A stretch of DNA of 64,000 nucleotides from Streptomyces sp. HUAS CB01 (GTDB lineage Bacteria; Actinomycetota; Actinomycetes; Streptomycetales; Streptomycetaceae), in NCBI RefSeq assembly GCF_030406905.1, contig NZ_CP129137.1:4112001-4176000 (forward strand), written 5' to 3'. The notes beneath the pieces are model-generated. The model was not told the DNA's origin. It ran no database searches and saw only the letters and a program-made list of their open reading frames with translations. This document shows, piece by piece, positions 32,975 through 41,997 of this stretch. Position numbers and translations under genes: made by a program. Every line of letters starts with the position of its first letter. The stretch's first letter is position 1.

Positions 32975-34288
32975 TCAGCCGGCCGCCGGGCCGGCGCCCG
33001 TGGGCCGGGCGGCCGACACCTCGCGGTAGACGTCCGAGATCGCTGACGCGCTGTGCCGTACGTCGTGGGTGGCGAGGACGTGCTGGCGGCCCTGGCGGCC
33101 GAGCGTCCTGCGCAGCGGGCCGTTGAGCAGGAGGTCGCCGACCGCCGTGGCCAGGGCGTACGGATCCTGCGGGGGCGTCGTGCAGAACAGCGCGTGCCCC
33201 GGGGGCAGGCTCTCGCGCGTCCCCGCGACGTCCGTGACCACGACCGGGCGGCCGCAGGCCATCGCCTCCAGCGGTGTCAGGGCCATGCTCTCCCAGCGGG
33301 AGGGCACGACGACCAGGTCCGCGGCCCGGTACCAGGGTGCGGAGTCCGGTTCGTCGCCCGCGAACCTGACGGAGACGGGGGCGGACGCGCGCAGGGCGTC
33401 GGCCCCGGGCCCGTCCCCGACCAGGACGAGCCGGGCGTTCGGCAGTCTGCGCAGCACCTGATCCCACGCCGCGAGCAGCACGTCCTGGCCCTTCTGGCGG
33501 CACAGCCGACCGACGCACACCACGAGCGGTGCGGACCCGGGCAGGTCGGCGACCAGCGACGGAAGGTTCCGCCCCGCTCCCTCCGCGGCGGGCCGGAACC
33601 GCTCGGTGTCCACCCCGTTGGGCACGACCGTCCACGCCGCCTCGACGCCGGCCGCCTGGCCCTTGCGCCGCTCCGTCTCGCTGACGCAGACGATCCGGTC
33701 CGCCCAGCGGGCCCCGTACCGCTCCCAGCGCCGGGCCGGACCCGCGAGGACGCCCCCGGCCGCCCCGAAGGGCCATCCGTGCGGCTGGAAGACGGTGGGG
33801 ACGCGTCCGCGCAGGGCGAGCCGGGCGGCCAGCCCCGCCTTGGGACCGTGGGCGTGCACGAGCTGCGGGCCCGCGGCCGCCACGATCCTGGCGAGCTGCC
33901 CCACCTCCCGGGCCAGCAACGGGCCGGCCGACCTTCCCGCGCGCCACCGGTGGACGCCGGCGCCGAGCGCGTGCACGGCGTCCGCGAGCACGCCCCCGAC
34001 CGGGCAGGCCACCGCGACCGGGGTTCCTCCGCGGATCTGATGGGCCACCAGGTCCAGGACCACCCGGGCCATCCCGCCGTCGGTCTGCTGGACGACGTGC
34101 AGCACGGCGGGCCGGACCGGACGCGGGTGCGTGCGTCCGGCCGGCGGGTGGGAGGCGGTGCGCCGGTGCCCGTCGGATCCTCCGCCGGCCGCAGGCACGG
34201 GAGGGAATTCCGGTGCGCGGGGCATCGGAAGGTGATCCGGCTGCTGCCGGAACTCAGCATGCTGCGCGGATCGTCGATTCCGGTTCAT
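32975..34288 (-). CDS. GT4-family glycosyltransferase
   Basis: A 437-aa cytoplasmic GT-B enzyme (RfaB/PimA-like GT4). The N-terminal half opens with VLHVVQQTDGGMARVVLDL and the donor-binding half has VVCVGRLCRQKGQDVLL, LVLVGDGPGADAL and the motif SRWESMALTPLEAMACGRPVVV, with the conserved acidic pair. The ATG at 34288 is my choice; a TTG at 34294 or an internal ATG at 34225 are possible because the first 60 residues are low in complexity. It lies between chaplin genes on the opposite strand. Acceptor and product unknown. Confidence 0.85.
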   Translation of the reverse strand: MNRNRRSAQHAEFRQQPDHLPMPRAPEFPPVPAAGGGSDGHRRTASHPPAGRTHPRPVRPAVLHVVQQTDGGMARVVLDLVAHQIRGGTPVAVACPVGGVLADAVHALGAGVHRWRAGRSAGPLLAREVGQLARIVAAAGPQLVHAHGPKAGLAARLALRGRVPTVFQPHGWPFGAAGGVLAGPARRWERYGARWADRIVCVSETERRKGQAAGVEAAWTVVPNGVDTERFRPAAEGAGRNLPSLVADLPGSAPLVVCVGRLCRQKGQDVLLAAWDQVLRRLPNARLVLVGDGPGADALRASAPVSVRFAGDEPDSAPWYRAADLVVVPSRWESMALTPLEAMACGRPVVVTDVAGTRESLPPGHALFCTTPPQDPYALATAVGDLLLNGPLRRTLGRQGRQHVLATHDVRHSASAISDVYREVSAARPTGAGPAAG

Positions 34289-34522
34289 ATCCAAGGCTAT
34301 TCACATGAGCGGGCCGGTGGGGGGCAGCTTCGTGCGCTCTTTGCGGAGCCGGTGCGAGAGGTGACTCTAGCCCTATTCCATTCCGGCGCCGGACCGCTCT
34401 TTCCGTGTCCGAGCAGGACGGTCGGTGTACGGATTAATCCTTTTGGCGTTCCTCCGTGTCCGGACTTCGGGTGCCCTCGTTGTTGCTTGCGCCGCATCGG
34501 AAACCCCCGGAAGGAAGAAATG

Positions 34523-34762
34523 ATGAAGCGAATCGCGAAGTCGGTCGTGTTTGCGGGCACGGGCGTCGCCCTGATCATGGGCGGAGCGGGCATGGCCGTC
34601 GCGGACAGCGGCGCGGCCGGTGCCGCCGAGGGCTCGCCCGGCGTCGCGTCCGGCAACGTGGCCCAGGTTCCGGTCCACGTCCCGGTGGGCGTCTGCGGCA
34701 ACACCGTCGACGTCGTCGGTCTGCTGAACCCGGCCTTCGGCAACGTCTGCGCCAACGACTGA
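34523..34762 (+). CDS. chp: Short chaplin
   Basis: A 79-aa secreted chaplin from the second of two adjacent ATGs (34520/34523), with GGAAGGA 7 bases upstream. A signal peptide (MKRIAKSVVFAGTGVALIMG) is cut near AVA, then one chaplin domain: GSPGVASGNVAQVPVHVPVG and cysteines C58 and C76 in VCGNTVDVV ... GNVCAND. It is divergent from the glycosyltransferase gene. Confidence 0.94.
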   Translation: MKRIAKSVVFAGTGVALIMGGAGMAVADSGAAGAAEGSPGVASGNVAQVPVHVPVGVCGNTVDVVGLLNPAFGNVCAND

Positions 34763-34931
34763 CGCGTGCCGGCGTCCGGCGGCCCGCGCCGCCGGACGCC
34801 CGTATCCCTGTGCGCCGACCGGTTGTTCACTCCTTCGGCCGCACAACCTGGCAGACCTCGCTGCCGTTGAACCATTCGGACCGGGCAGTCACGCACGGCC
34901 ACTGAACATCTTGACCAAGGAGTGCTTCTCC

Positions 34932-35171
34932 ATGTCGCGTACCGCGAAGGCTTTCGTCCTGTCCACCCTCGCCGCCGCCGCTGTTGCGGGTTCCACCGGC
35001 ATCGCCGCCGCTGACAGCGGCGCGGAGGCCGCAGCGGCGAACTCGCCGGGCGTGCTCTCCGGCAACGTCGTCCAGCTCCCGGTCCACGTGCCGGTCAACG
35101 CCTGCGGCAACACCGTCGACGTGGTCGGTCTGCTGAACCCGGCCTTCGGCAACGCCTGCGTCAACGACTGA
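34932..35171 (+). CDS. chp: Short chaplin
   Basis: A 79-aa secreted chaplin from ATG 34932, preceded by aaggag 9 bases upstream. Signal peptide to about AAA (residue 27), then one domain with NSPGVLSGNVVQLPVHVPVN and the cysteine pair C58/C76 (ACGNTVDVV ... GNACVND). It follows the previous short chaplin in the same direction and ends with a strong hairpin at 35194. Confidence 0.95.
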   Translation: MSRTAKAFVLSTLAAAAVAGSTGIAAADSGAEAAAANSPGVLSGNVVQLPVHVPVNACGNTVDVVGLLNPAFGNACVND

Positions 35172-35193
35172 TTCGCCTGTACGGGCGCTTCGG

Positions 35194-35225
35194 GCCGCCC
35201 TTCCCGCCGCGGCGGGGAGGGCGGC
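35194..35225 (+). terminator. Terminator after the last short chaplin
   Basis: Arms gccgcccttcccgcc and ggcggggagggcggc pair with a single G-T wobble, 23 bases after the stop codon. Confidence 0.65.
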
Positions 35226-35501
35226 TCTTCTCGTGCCGTGCGCGTCCGGGGCGTCCGGACGGCCCCTTTTCCGTCCGTGAGACCGGCGGGAGGATCCGAT
35301 AGGACGATCCGAACGGGGAGCTTCATTCGGGTGGGGCTGCGAGAATCCGCGGCCTTCGGGGTTTCCGGGCCGGGTGACCGGTCGTTACAGAACACGTAAC
35401 CGCCCGGAACAGCACGACAGGGCATGCCAGGCATCCGCAATGTGCCTGAAGCGTCCGCCACTTGTGCGCGCGACACGCGTCGCCGAAGGAGAGATTCACT
35501 G
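35226..35501. other. Promoter region of the small secreted protein
   Basis: With the terminator this makes a gene-free gap of about 330 bases. Beyond the hairpin I see no gene; the promoter of the gene starting at 35502 must be here. The ribosome binding site aaggagag is at about 35485-35492. Confidence 0.45.
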
Positions 35502-35789
35502 ATGAAGCCCATGAAGGTCGCTGCGGTCGTCGCCGGTTCGCTGGTCGCCGCGGGTGCCGCGGCCCCGGCTTTCGCCGCTTCCGAGCTCGCTCCGACCAGT
35601 CTGAACGGCGCGCTGGACACGGTCGCGAGCGAGACCACGGGCGCCGTGGAGCCCGTCGCCGACAGGACCCTGGACACGGAGCAGCACGGCTCGCTGCTGA
35701 ACACGGTCCAGAACACCGCCGACGACCTGAACAAGAGCAAGGCGGCCGCCCCGCAGCAGCTCCTCGGCGGACTACCCCTGGGTGCCTGA
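35502..35789 (+). CDS. Small secreted protein next to the chaplins
   Basis: A 95-aa protein with a clear signal peptide (MKPMKVAAVVAGSLVAAGAA, cut near AFA). The mature part of about 68 residues is hydrophilic, Thr/Asp/Asn-rich, without cysteines, and ends in LLGGLPLGA. Start ATG 35502 has a good ribosome binding site. It is not a chaplin or rodlin by pattern. Its place at the end of the chaplin group suggests a cell-surface or spore-envelope role, which is inference only. Confidence 0.75.
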   Translation: MKPMKVAAVVAGSLVAAGAAAPAFAASELAPTSLNGALDTVASETTGAVEPVADRTLDTEQHGSLLNTVQNTADDLNKSKAAAPQQLLGGLPLGA

Positions 35790-35991
35790 CGAAGCCCGGC
35801 ACGGTTCCCGCGGGCCCGGCGGAAGGTTCCGCCGGGCCTGTGCGCGTCCGGGCTTCGCCCCGTCCCTCGGGGCCGCGGGTCTGCGTACGGATGAGCGAGT
35901 GCGACCCCTTCGGGCTAATCGGGCGGAGGGCTCCCCCGGGCGTGTGACATGGGCGCCCGGAGGGTTCCGGTAAGTCGCTATGGTCCCGAAG

Positions 35992-36495
35992 GTGACCTCA
36001 ACCCCCGGCGCCGTACGCGCCTTCCGCCCGGCCCGACTGGGCACCCTCGTCGTCATCGCCTGGAGCGGCGAGCACCCCGACGACGAGCGCGACATGCCCT
36101 TCCTGCTGGCCTACGCGCTCGGGGACGGTGACGCCGGGCCGGAGGGGACCGAGGCCGCGACCCGGCAGCTGCTCGAGGACGTGGGCCTGCCGGTCGGGGC
36201 CGAGTACGTGGACGCCGCCGAGTCCGCCGGGCTACCCCTCACGCTGCTGGTGGAGGCGGGGCAGGCCGTCCTGACGATGCCTCACCTCAGCGCGCAGTGC
36301 ACGGTGCCGCCGGAGTGGCTGGCGGCCGTCCGGGACCGGGGGCACGTGTACGTCATCTTCGCGACGCGGCCGTGGCCGGACGCCGCGCCCGGGAGCCCCG
36401 TCACGGAGGACGGGTTGCGGGCGTTCGTCGGCGACGAGGCGGTGCTGTCGACGGCGGCCCACTGTCTGCTGCCGGTCCGTCAGCTGCGGGGCTGA
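35992..36495 (+). CDS. DUF5949-like protein
   Basis: A protein of about 167 aa (GTG 35992; an ATG at 35980 adds four residues). Recognisable stretches are RPARLGTLVVIAWSGEHPDD and MPFLLAYALGDGDAGPEG, which resemble the Streptomyces DUF5949 family from memory. There is no signal peptide, membrane segment or catalytic motif. A terminator hairpin follows at 36515. Function unknown. Confidence 0.7.
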   Translation: MTSTPGAVRAFRPARLGTLVVIAWSGEHPDDERDMPFLLAYALGDGDAGPEGTEAATRQLLEDVGLPVGAEYVDAAESAGLPLTLLVEAGQAVLTMPHLSAQCTVPPEWLAAVRDRGHVYVIFATRPWPDAAPGSPVTEDGLRAFVGDEAVLSTAAHCLLPVRQLRG

Positions 36496-36514
36496 GCGGT
36501 CACCGGGCAGCAAG

Positions 36515-36552
36515 AGGCCCGGCTGACGGCGGTACGACCGCCGGCCGGGCCT
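36515..36552. terminator. Bidirectional terminator
   Basis: Outer arms aggcccgg/ccgggcct and inner arms ggcggt/accgcc with loop acg lie 20 bases after the DUF5949-like stop and 17 bases from the stop of the small minus-strand reading frame. Confidence 0.65.
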
Positions 36553-36568
36553 GTTCACACCTTGCTGG

Positions 36569-36703
36569 TCAGAGCTGCCGGACACCGCTCGCCGGGCGGG
36601 AGGGCGCGCGGTGCGCGTCCGCCCGGGCTGCCCCGGCGAGCCTGAATCGTATTCCGGTGCCCACGGCGGCGGCCGCCGCCGGGTGAGGAAGCGTCAGCTT
36701 CAC
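36569..36703 (-). CDS. Possible 44-residue peptide
   Basis: A minus-strand reading frame of 44 codons with a near-ideal ribosome binding site (aggagg, 5 bases before GTG 36703) and a terminator hairpin right after its stop. The peptide starts VKLTLPHPAAAAAVG and is Ala/Arg-rich and basic. It is the only candidate gene in the 36496-36872 gap and is divergent from the VKOR gene. No family recognised; it may be a leader peptide or a small protein. Confidence 0.45.
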   Translation of the reverse strand: MKLTLPHPAAAAAVGTGIRFRLAGAARADAHRAPSRPASGVRQL

Positions 36704-36872
36704 GGTGGCCTCCTGTTCACAGGGGGTTGGGGTCACCCGCGACGCTAGTCCGGATCTGACGATCCGTCGTGTCGAGCGGGGTGGCGATTACTGCGTGTGC
36801 GCATCGGCCCAGGTGACGGAGGGCCGGGGAATCGGCCGGACGGAACCGTCCGGAGAGGGAGTCTGGAGAGAC

Positions 36873-37514
36873 ATGGGGACACGAGCCAAGACGCGCGTCC
36901 CGCGCCCCGTGAGGGCGCCGGACGACGCCCCCGCGACCGAGGTGGGCGCGAGCCGGGGCTTCGCCCTGATGCTCGTGGTCACGGGCGCGGCGGGACTGCT
37001 CGCCTCCTGGGTCATCACGCTCGACAAGTTCCGGCTGCTGGAGGACCCGGGCTTCACCCCGGGGTGCAGCCTCAACCCGGTGGTGTCGTGCGGCAGCATC
37101 ATGAAGAGCGAGCAGGCGGCCGTCTTCGGCTTCCCGAACCCGATGCTGGGGCTCGTCTCGTACGCCGTGGTGATCGCGGTCGGCGCCGGGCTGCTGGCGG
37201 GGGCCCGGTACCGGCGCTGGTTCTGGCTCGCGCTGAACGGGGGAGCCCTCTTCGGGGTCGCCTTCTGTACCTGGCTGCAGTTCCAGTCGCTGTACCGGAT
37301 CGGCGCCCTCTGCCTGTGGTGCTGTCTCGCGTGGGTCGCCACGATCGTGCTGTTCTGCCGGGTGACCCGGCACACCGTCGGGCACCGGATGCTGCCCGTG
37401 CCGGCCGGTCTGCGGGACGGCCTGCGGGAGTTCGGCTGGCTGCCGCCGATCGTGTGGACCGGGATCATCGGCATGCTCGTGCTCACTCGATGGTGGGAGT
37501 TCTGGACCGGCTGA
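36873..37514 (+). CDS. VKOR-family membrane thiol oxidoreductase
   Basis: A 213-aa membrane protein with five predicted segments. It has the VKOR pattern: the loop cysteine pair C65 and C73 (PGCSLNPVVSCG) and the active-site CxxC at C147-C150 (LCLWC). It contains no fused thioredoxin domain. In actinobacteria VKOR reoxidises DsbA-like proteins for disulfide formation in secreted proteins, using quinones. The chaplins and rodlins nearby carry paired cysteines, so they are plausible clients (inference). Start ATG 36873, ribosome binding site ggagag. Confidence 0.9.
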   Translation: MGTRAKTRVPRPVRAPDDAPATEVGASRGFALMLVVTGAAGLLASWVITLDKFRLLEDPGFTPGCSLNPVVSCGSIMKSEQAAVFGFPNPMLGLVSYAVVIAVGAGLLAGARYRRWFWLALNGGALFGVAFCTWLQFQSLYRIGALCLWCCLAWVATIVLFCRVTRHTVGHRMLPVPAGLRDGLREFGWLPPIVWTGIIGMLVLTRWWEFWTG

Positions 37515-37618
37515 ATCCCTGGGGCGCGGACCGGCCGGTCCCGCGTGGCTCCTCGGCGGCCGGGTGACCGGGCGTGAGCCGGCGGCGCCCCCACGGTCCC
37601 CGGGCCGGGCGACGAGGC

Positions 37619-39259
37619 TCAGACCTCGGGGACGTGGGCGAAGCGGCCCGCGATGTGGAGGTCGGACTCGATCGCGGCGGCCGTCGCGCGGAGCTGCGGG
37701 AGGACGTCGGCGAGGCACTCGTCGGCCGTGCGGCGGGTCGTGTGCATGGCGACGTTGAGTGCGGCGACGGTACGGCCCGTGTGGTCCCGGACCGGGACCG
37801 CCAGCGAACGCAGTCCCTCCTCCAGTTCCTCGTCGACCAGTGCGAACCCCTCGTCGTGGACGCGGGCGAGGAGATCGAGCAGCCGCCCCGGTTCGGTGAC
37901 GGTGCGTGAGGTCAGCGGGTGCAGTTCGGTGCGGGCGAGCCGGTCCGCGCGCTCCCCGGCGGGCAGTCCCGCCAGCAGGACACGCCCCATCGACGCGGCG
38001 TACGCGGGGAACCGGGTGCCGATGGTGATGTTGACGCTCATGATCCGCTCGGTGGCGACGCGCGCCGTGTAGCGGATGTCGTCCCCGTCGAGGACCGCGA
38101 GGGACGCGGAGTCGTGGACGCGGCGCACCAGTTCCGCCATGTGCGGGACGGCGATGTCGGGGAGCGTCGTCCGGGACAGCGCGGGACAGCCGAGGGACAG
38201 CACGCGCGGCGTGAGCCGGAAGACGCGGCCCGCGGAACTGACGTAGCCGAGGTGCTCCAGGGTGATGAGCGCGCGGCGGGCCGTGGCCCTGGCCAGGCCG
38301 GTGGCCTCGGCGACCGCGGTCAGGGGCAGTTCGGGGCGGCCCTCCCCGAAGGCGGTGATCACGGTGAGGCCCCTGGCCAGCGACTCCACGAACCCCGCGC
38401 CGAGTTCCTGCTTGGAGGCCGTGGTCCAGTGGGCGAGGCCGTTCGGCGCGGTCGCCCCGGCGGCCGGGCCGTCCCGCCGCAGCTCCTCCTCCATCGCGGC
38501 GACGGTGTCACGGAGCACCGGCAGTACGGCCCGGCCCAGCGAGTCCGCGGTGTGCCGGCTGGTGTGGCTGACCACGCTCACGGCGCAGACGACGGAGCCC
38601 GCGGGATCGTGCACGGGCAGGGCGATGGCCACCAGTCCCGGCTCGATGAGCTGGTCGTCCACGGCCCACCCGGCCTCCCGGGAGCGTGCCGCTCGCCGCC
38701 GGAACGCGTCCCCGCCCGGGGGGCCGTCCCCCGCCGATCCGCCCGGCGTGCCGCTGTCCTCCGTCCCCGGGGCGTTCCCGCTCCGGGCCGCCCACGCGTC
38801 CTCCGTCCACCCGGCCGCGAACACCGCGCCCGCGGCCGTCCGCTCGTACGGCAGCAGGTCGCCGATCCGGAAGCTGGGGGACATGGCCCTGCGCCGGGTG
38901 GTCTGGTGGACGAAGCGGATGCCGTCCCGGTCGGGGACGGCGAGCGAGACCGACTCGTCGAGCTCGTCGGCGAGGCGTTCGGCGAGCGGGCCGAGCCGGC
39001 CCGGCAGGGAGAGCGCGGCGAGGTAGGCGTTGCCCAGCTCCATGAGCCGGGGGGCGAGCCGGACCTCGTGGCCCTGGAGGCGTACGTACCCCATCCGCGC
39101 CAGTGTCGCCGCGACGCGGTCGGCGGTCGAGCGGGCCAGCCCCGTGGACCGCGCGAGGTCGCTGAGTTCGATCCGGCCGCCCGCGTCGCTGAGCGCGCGC
39201 AGCACGGCGACACCGCGCATCAGCGGAGCCACGGCCTCTGCGGGGGGAGCGGCGGGCAT
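37619..39259 (-). CDS. Tandem IclR-family regulator (PcaR-like)
   Basis: A 546-aa protein made of two complete IclR units. Unit 1 (about 10-270): helix-turn-helix ELSDLARSTGLARSTADRVAA and an effector domain. Unit 2 (about 290-535): LTAVAEATGLARATARRALI followed by the effector domain with SVNITIGTRFPAYAASMGRV. Double-IclR proteins control aromatic catabolism in actinobacteria. It is divergent from the pca operon, with a perfect palindrome in between, so it is the probable pca regulator; the effector is likely protocatechuate or beta-ketoadipate (inference). Confidence 0.87.
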   Translation of the reverse strand: MPAAPPAEAVAPLMRGVAVLRALSDAGGRIELSDLARSTGLARSTADRVAATLARMGYVRLQGHEVRLAPRLMELGNAYLAALSLPGRLGPLAERLADELDESVSLAVPDRDGIRFVHQTTRRRAMSPSFRIGDLLPYERTAAGAVFAAGWTEDAWAARSGNAPGTEDSGTPGGSAGDGPPGGDAFRRRAARSREAGWAVDDQLIEPGLVAIALPVHDPAGSVVCAVSVVSHTSRHTADSLGRAVLPVLRDTVAAMEEELRRDGPAAGATAPNGLAHWTTASKQELGAGFVESLARGLTVITAFGEGRPELPLTAVAEATGLARATARRALITLEHLGYVSSAGRVFRLTPRVLSLGCPALSRTTLPDIAVPHMAELVRRVHDSASLAVLDGDDIRYTARVATERIMSVNITIGTRFPAYAASMGRVLLAGLPAGERADRLARTELHPLTSRTVTEPGRLLDLLARVHDEGFALVDEELEEGLRSLAVPVRDHTGRTVAALNVAMHTTRRTADECLADVLPQLRATAAAIESDLHIAGRFAHVPEV

Positions 39260-39274
39260 CGGTTCTCCAGGGCG

Positions 39275-39280
39275 TTGACA
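39275..39280 (+). promoter_or_regulatory. Possible -35 element of the pca operon
   Basis: A TTGACA hexamer lies about 37 bases upstream of the palindromic operator and 83 bases before the pcaI start. A clear -10 element is not visible at the expected distance. Confidence 0.35.
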
Positions 39281-39316
39281 CGGGTGCCGGGTGCACGCAG
39301 ACTCATGGCGAGTCGT

Positions 39317-39336
39317 AGATGAACTCTAGTTCATCT
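39317..39336. promoter_or_regulatory. Palindromic operator between pcaR-like gene and pcaI
   Basis: AGATGAACTCTAGTTCATCT is a palindrome with perfect 9-bp arms and a 2-bp centre, 26 bases before the pcaI start and in the gap between the divergent genes. It is the obvious binding site for the IclR-type regulator. Confidence 0.75.
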
Positions 39337-39362
39337 GGCGAACGGATCGAGTGGAAGTCTCC

Positions 39363-40187
39363 ATGGACAAAGTCGTGCGGTCCGCCGCCGAGGCGGTGGA
39401 CGACATCGCGGACCACGCGTCGCTCGCCGTCGGCGGCTTCGGCCTCAGCGGCGTGCCGAGCGTGCTGATCGGCGCGCTGCACGCCCGCGGGGTCCGAGGG
39501 CTGGACGTCGTCTCCAACAACTGCGGGGTGGACGGCAGCGGTCTCGGCGTCCTCCTCGCCGACGGGCGGATCGACCGTGTCGTCTGCTCCTACATCGGGG
39601 AGAACAGGGAGTTCGCCCGCCAGTACCTCGCCGGCGAACTGGAGGTCGAACTGGTGCCGCAGGGCACTCTCGCCGAGCGTCTGCGCGCGGGCGGCTGCGG
39701 CATCCCCGCCTTCTACACGCCGGCCGGGGTCGGCACCCAGGTCGCCGACGGCGGACTGCCCCGGCGGTACGCGCCCGGCGGAGGCACCGTCGCGGTGGCG
39801 TCGCCACCCAGGGAGATCCGCGCCTTCAGCGGCCGCGACCACGTCCTCGAGCACGGCATCACCACCGACTTCGCCCTGGTGCGCGCCGCCCGCGGCGACC
39901 GTCACGGCAACCTCGTGATGAACAAGTCCGCCCGCAACCTCAACCCGCTCGCGGCCATGGCCGGGCGGGTGACGATCGCCGAGGTCGAGGAGCTCGTCGA
40001 GCCGGGGGAGCTGGACCCGGACACCGTCCACGTGCCCGGCGTCTTCGTGCAGCGGGTCGTGCCGCTGACGCCGGAGCAGGCCGCCGCGAAGGGCATCGAG
40101 CACCTCCGGACCTCCGCGCGGGAGGCCGGCGTGCGGGAGACGTCCGTACGGCAGCCGTCCGGGCGAGGGGCGGTGCCCGGCCGATGA
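39363..40187 (+). CDS. pcaI: 3-oxoadipate CoA-transferase subunit A, PcaI
   Basis: A 274-aa alpha subunit of the enzyme that transfers CoA from succinyl-CoA to beta-ketoadipate. The start [20 protein letters not shown] and the Gly-rich loop [17 protein letters not shown] are characteristic of class I CoA-transferase A subunits. ATG 39363 is chosen over an in-frame ATG 4 codons upstream. It overlaps pcaJ by 4 bases. The C-terminal tail ([17 protein letters not shown]) is longer and less conserved than usual. Confidence 0.92.
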   Translation: MDKVVRSAAEAVDDIADHASLAVGGFGLSGVPSVLIGALHARGVRGLDVVSNNCGVDGSGLGVLLADGRIDRVVCSYIGENREFARQYLAGELEVELVPQGTLAERLRAGGCGIPAFYTPAGVGTQVADGGLPRRYAPGGGTVAVASPPREIRAFSGRDHVLEHGITTDFALVRAARGDRHGNLVMNKSARNLNPLAAMAGRVTIAEVEELVEPGELDPDTVHVPGVFVQRVVPLTPEQAAAKGIEHLRTSAREAGVRETSVRQPSGRGAVPGR

Positions 40188-40810
40188 GCTGGACCCGGGA
40201 AGAGATGGCCGCCCGCGCGGCCGCCGAACTGACCGACGGCAGCTACGTGAACCTCGGCATCGGGCTCCCCACGCTCGTGCCGGGCTTCCTCCCGCCCGGC
40301 GTGGACGTCGTCCTGCACTCGGAGAACGGCATCCTCGGCGTCGGCCCGTACCCGTACGAGGACGAGGCCGACCCCGATCTGATCAACGCGGGAAAGGAGA
40401 CCGTCACGGTGGCGCCCGGCGCCGCGTTCTTCGACTCCGCGCTCTCCTTCGGCATGATCCGCGGCGGCCACATCGACACCGCCGTGCTGGGGGCCATGCA
40501 GGTCTCCGAGCGAGGGGACCTCGCCAACTGGGCCGTCCCCGGAAGAATGGTCAGGGGAATGGGAGGCGCGATGGACCTCGTCCACGGCGCCCGCCGGGTC
40601 GTCGTCCTCACCGACCACACCGCCAGGGACGGTTCCCCGAAACTCGTCCGCGCCTGCACGCTCCCCCTCACGGGCCGGGCGTGCGTGCACCGCGTCATCA
40701 CCGATCTCGGCGTGCTCGACATCACCGCCGCCGGATTCGCCCTCGTCGAGACCGCCCCGGGGGTCACCCCCGACGAGGTACGAGAGAAGACTGGAGCTGA
40801 GCTGTCATGA
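40184..40810 (+). CDS. pcaJ: 3-oxoadipate CoA-transferase subunit B, PcaJ
   Basis: A 208-aa beta subunit with the catalytic glutamate in [10 protein letters not shown] (Glu47). [15 protein letters not shown] at the N-terminus and the [15 protein letters not shown] segment match the family. It works with PcaI to make beta-ketoadipyl-CoA. It overlaps both pcaI and pcaF by 4 bases, showing translational coupling through the operon. Confidence 0.94.
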   Translation: MSWTREEMAARAAAELTDGSYVNLGIGLPTLVPGFLPPGVDVVLHSENGILGVGPYPYEDEADPDLINAGKETVTVAPGAAFFDSALSFGMIRGGHIDTAVLGAMQVSERGDLANWAVPGRMVRGMGGAMDLVHGARRVVVLTDHTARDGSPKLVRACTLPLTGRACVHRVITDLGVLDITAAGFALVETAPGVTPDEVREKTGAELS

Positions 40811-41997
40811 CCGACCGCCTCCGTGACGTCTACGTCGTGGACGCCGTCCGCACACCCATCGGTAAGTACGGCGGCGCCCTCGCCGGGGTGCGGCCCGACG
40901 ACCTGGCAGCCGGGGTGCTCGGCGCCCTCGTCGCGCGTACCCCCGAGCTCGATCCGGCGCGGATCGACGACGTCTTCTTCGGCGACGCCAACGGTGCCGG
41001 AGAGGACAACCGGGACGTGGCGCGGATGGCCGTGCTGCTCGCGGGACTGCCGGTCACCGTGCCGGGCACGACGGTGAACCGTCTGTGCGGCTCCGGCATG
41101 GAGGCCGTCATCCAGGCCGCACGCGCCATCGCGGTCGGCGACGCGTCGATCGCCGTCGCCGGCGGCGTCGAGTCGATGAGCCGCGCGCCCTGGGTGCTGC
41201 AGAAGCCCGAGCGCGGCTTCCCCGCCGCCCACCAGCAGCTGCACTCGACCACGCTGGGCTGGCGGATGGTCAATCCGCGCATGCCGCAGGAGTGGACGGT
41301 CGGCCTGGGCGAGGGTGCCGAGCTGCTGGCCGACCGGTACGGCATCGGCCGCGACGAACAGGACGCGTTCGCCCTCGCCAGCCACCGCAACGCCGCCCGT
41401 GCGTGGGCCGAGGGGCTGTACGACGGCGAGGTGGTCCCCGTCGACGGAGTGGAGCTGTCCCGGGACGAGTGCATCCGCGACTCCACCTCCACCGAGGCAC
41501 TGGCCAAACTGAAGCCTGTCTTCCGCAAGGACGGCACCGTCACCGCGGGCAACTCCTCCCCGCTCAACGACGGCGCCGCCGCGCTGCTGCTCGTGGACGA
41601 GGACGGGCTGCGCGCCACCGGCCGGGAGCCGCTCGCCCGCATCGGCGCCTCGGCCGTCACCGGCATCGAGCCGCAGTACTTCGGCGCGGGCCCGGTCGAG
41701 GCGGCCCGGAGAGCGCTGAAGAAGGCCGGCCGGGAGTTCGGCGAGCTGCACACCGTGGAACTCAACGAGGCGTTCGCCGCCCAGGCGCTGGCCTGTCTGC
41801 GCCAGTGGCCGGACCTCGACCCGGCCCGCGTCAACCCGCGCGGTGGCGCCATCGCCGTCGGCCACCCGCTCGGCGCCTCCGGGGCCCGGCTCACCGGAGC
41901 CGTCGCCCACCAGCTCGCCGCCGCGGGCTCGGGCACGGGACTCGCGACGCTGTGCATCGGCGTCGGGCAGGGGCTGGCCCTGGTCCTGGAGAGGTGA
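40807..41997 (+). CDS. pcaF: 3-oxoadipyl-CoA thiolase, PcaF
   Basis: A 396-aa thiolase that cleaves beta-ketoadipyl-CoA to succinyl-CoA and acetyl-CoA, the last step of the pathway. The nucleophilic Cys94 is in [13 protein letters not shown]; the His of [11 protein letters not shown] and the Cys of LCIGVGQG complete the active site. Length is typical. It overlaps pcaJ (ATGA) and pcaH (GTGA). Confidence 0.95.
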   Translation: MTDRLRDVYVVDAVRTPIGKYGGALAGVRPDDLAAGVLGALVARTPELDPARIDDVFFGDANGAGEDNRDVARMAVLLAGLPVTVPGTTVNRLCGSGMEAVIQAARAIAVGDASIAVAGGVESMSRAPWVLQKPERGFPAAHQQLHSTTLGWRMVNPRMPQEWTVGLGEGAELLADRYGIGRDEQDAFALASHRNAARAWAEGLYDGEVVPVDGVELSRDECIRDSTSTEALAKLKPVFRKDGTVTAGNSSPLNDGAAALLLVDEDGLRATGREPLARIGASAVTGIEPQYFGAGPVEAARRALKKAGREFGELHTVELNEAFAAQALACLRQWPDLDPARVNPRGGAIAVGHPLGASGARLTGAVAHQLAAAGSGTGLATLCIGVGQGLALVLER

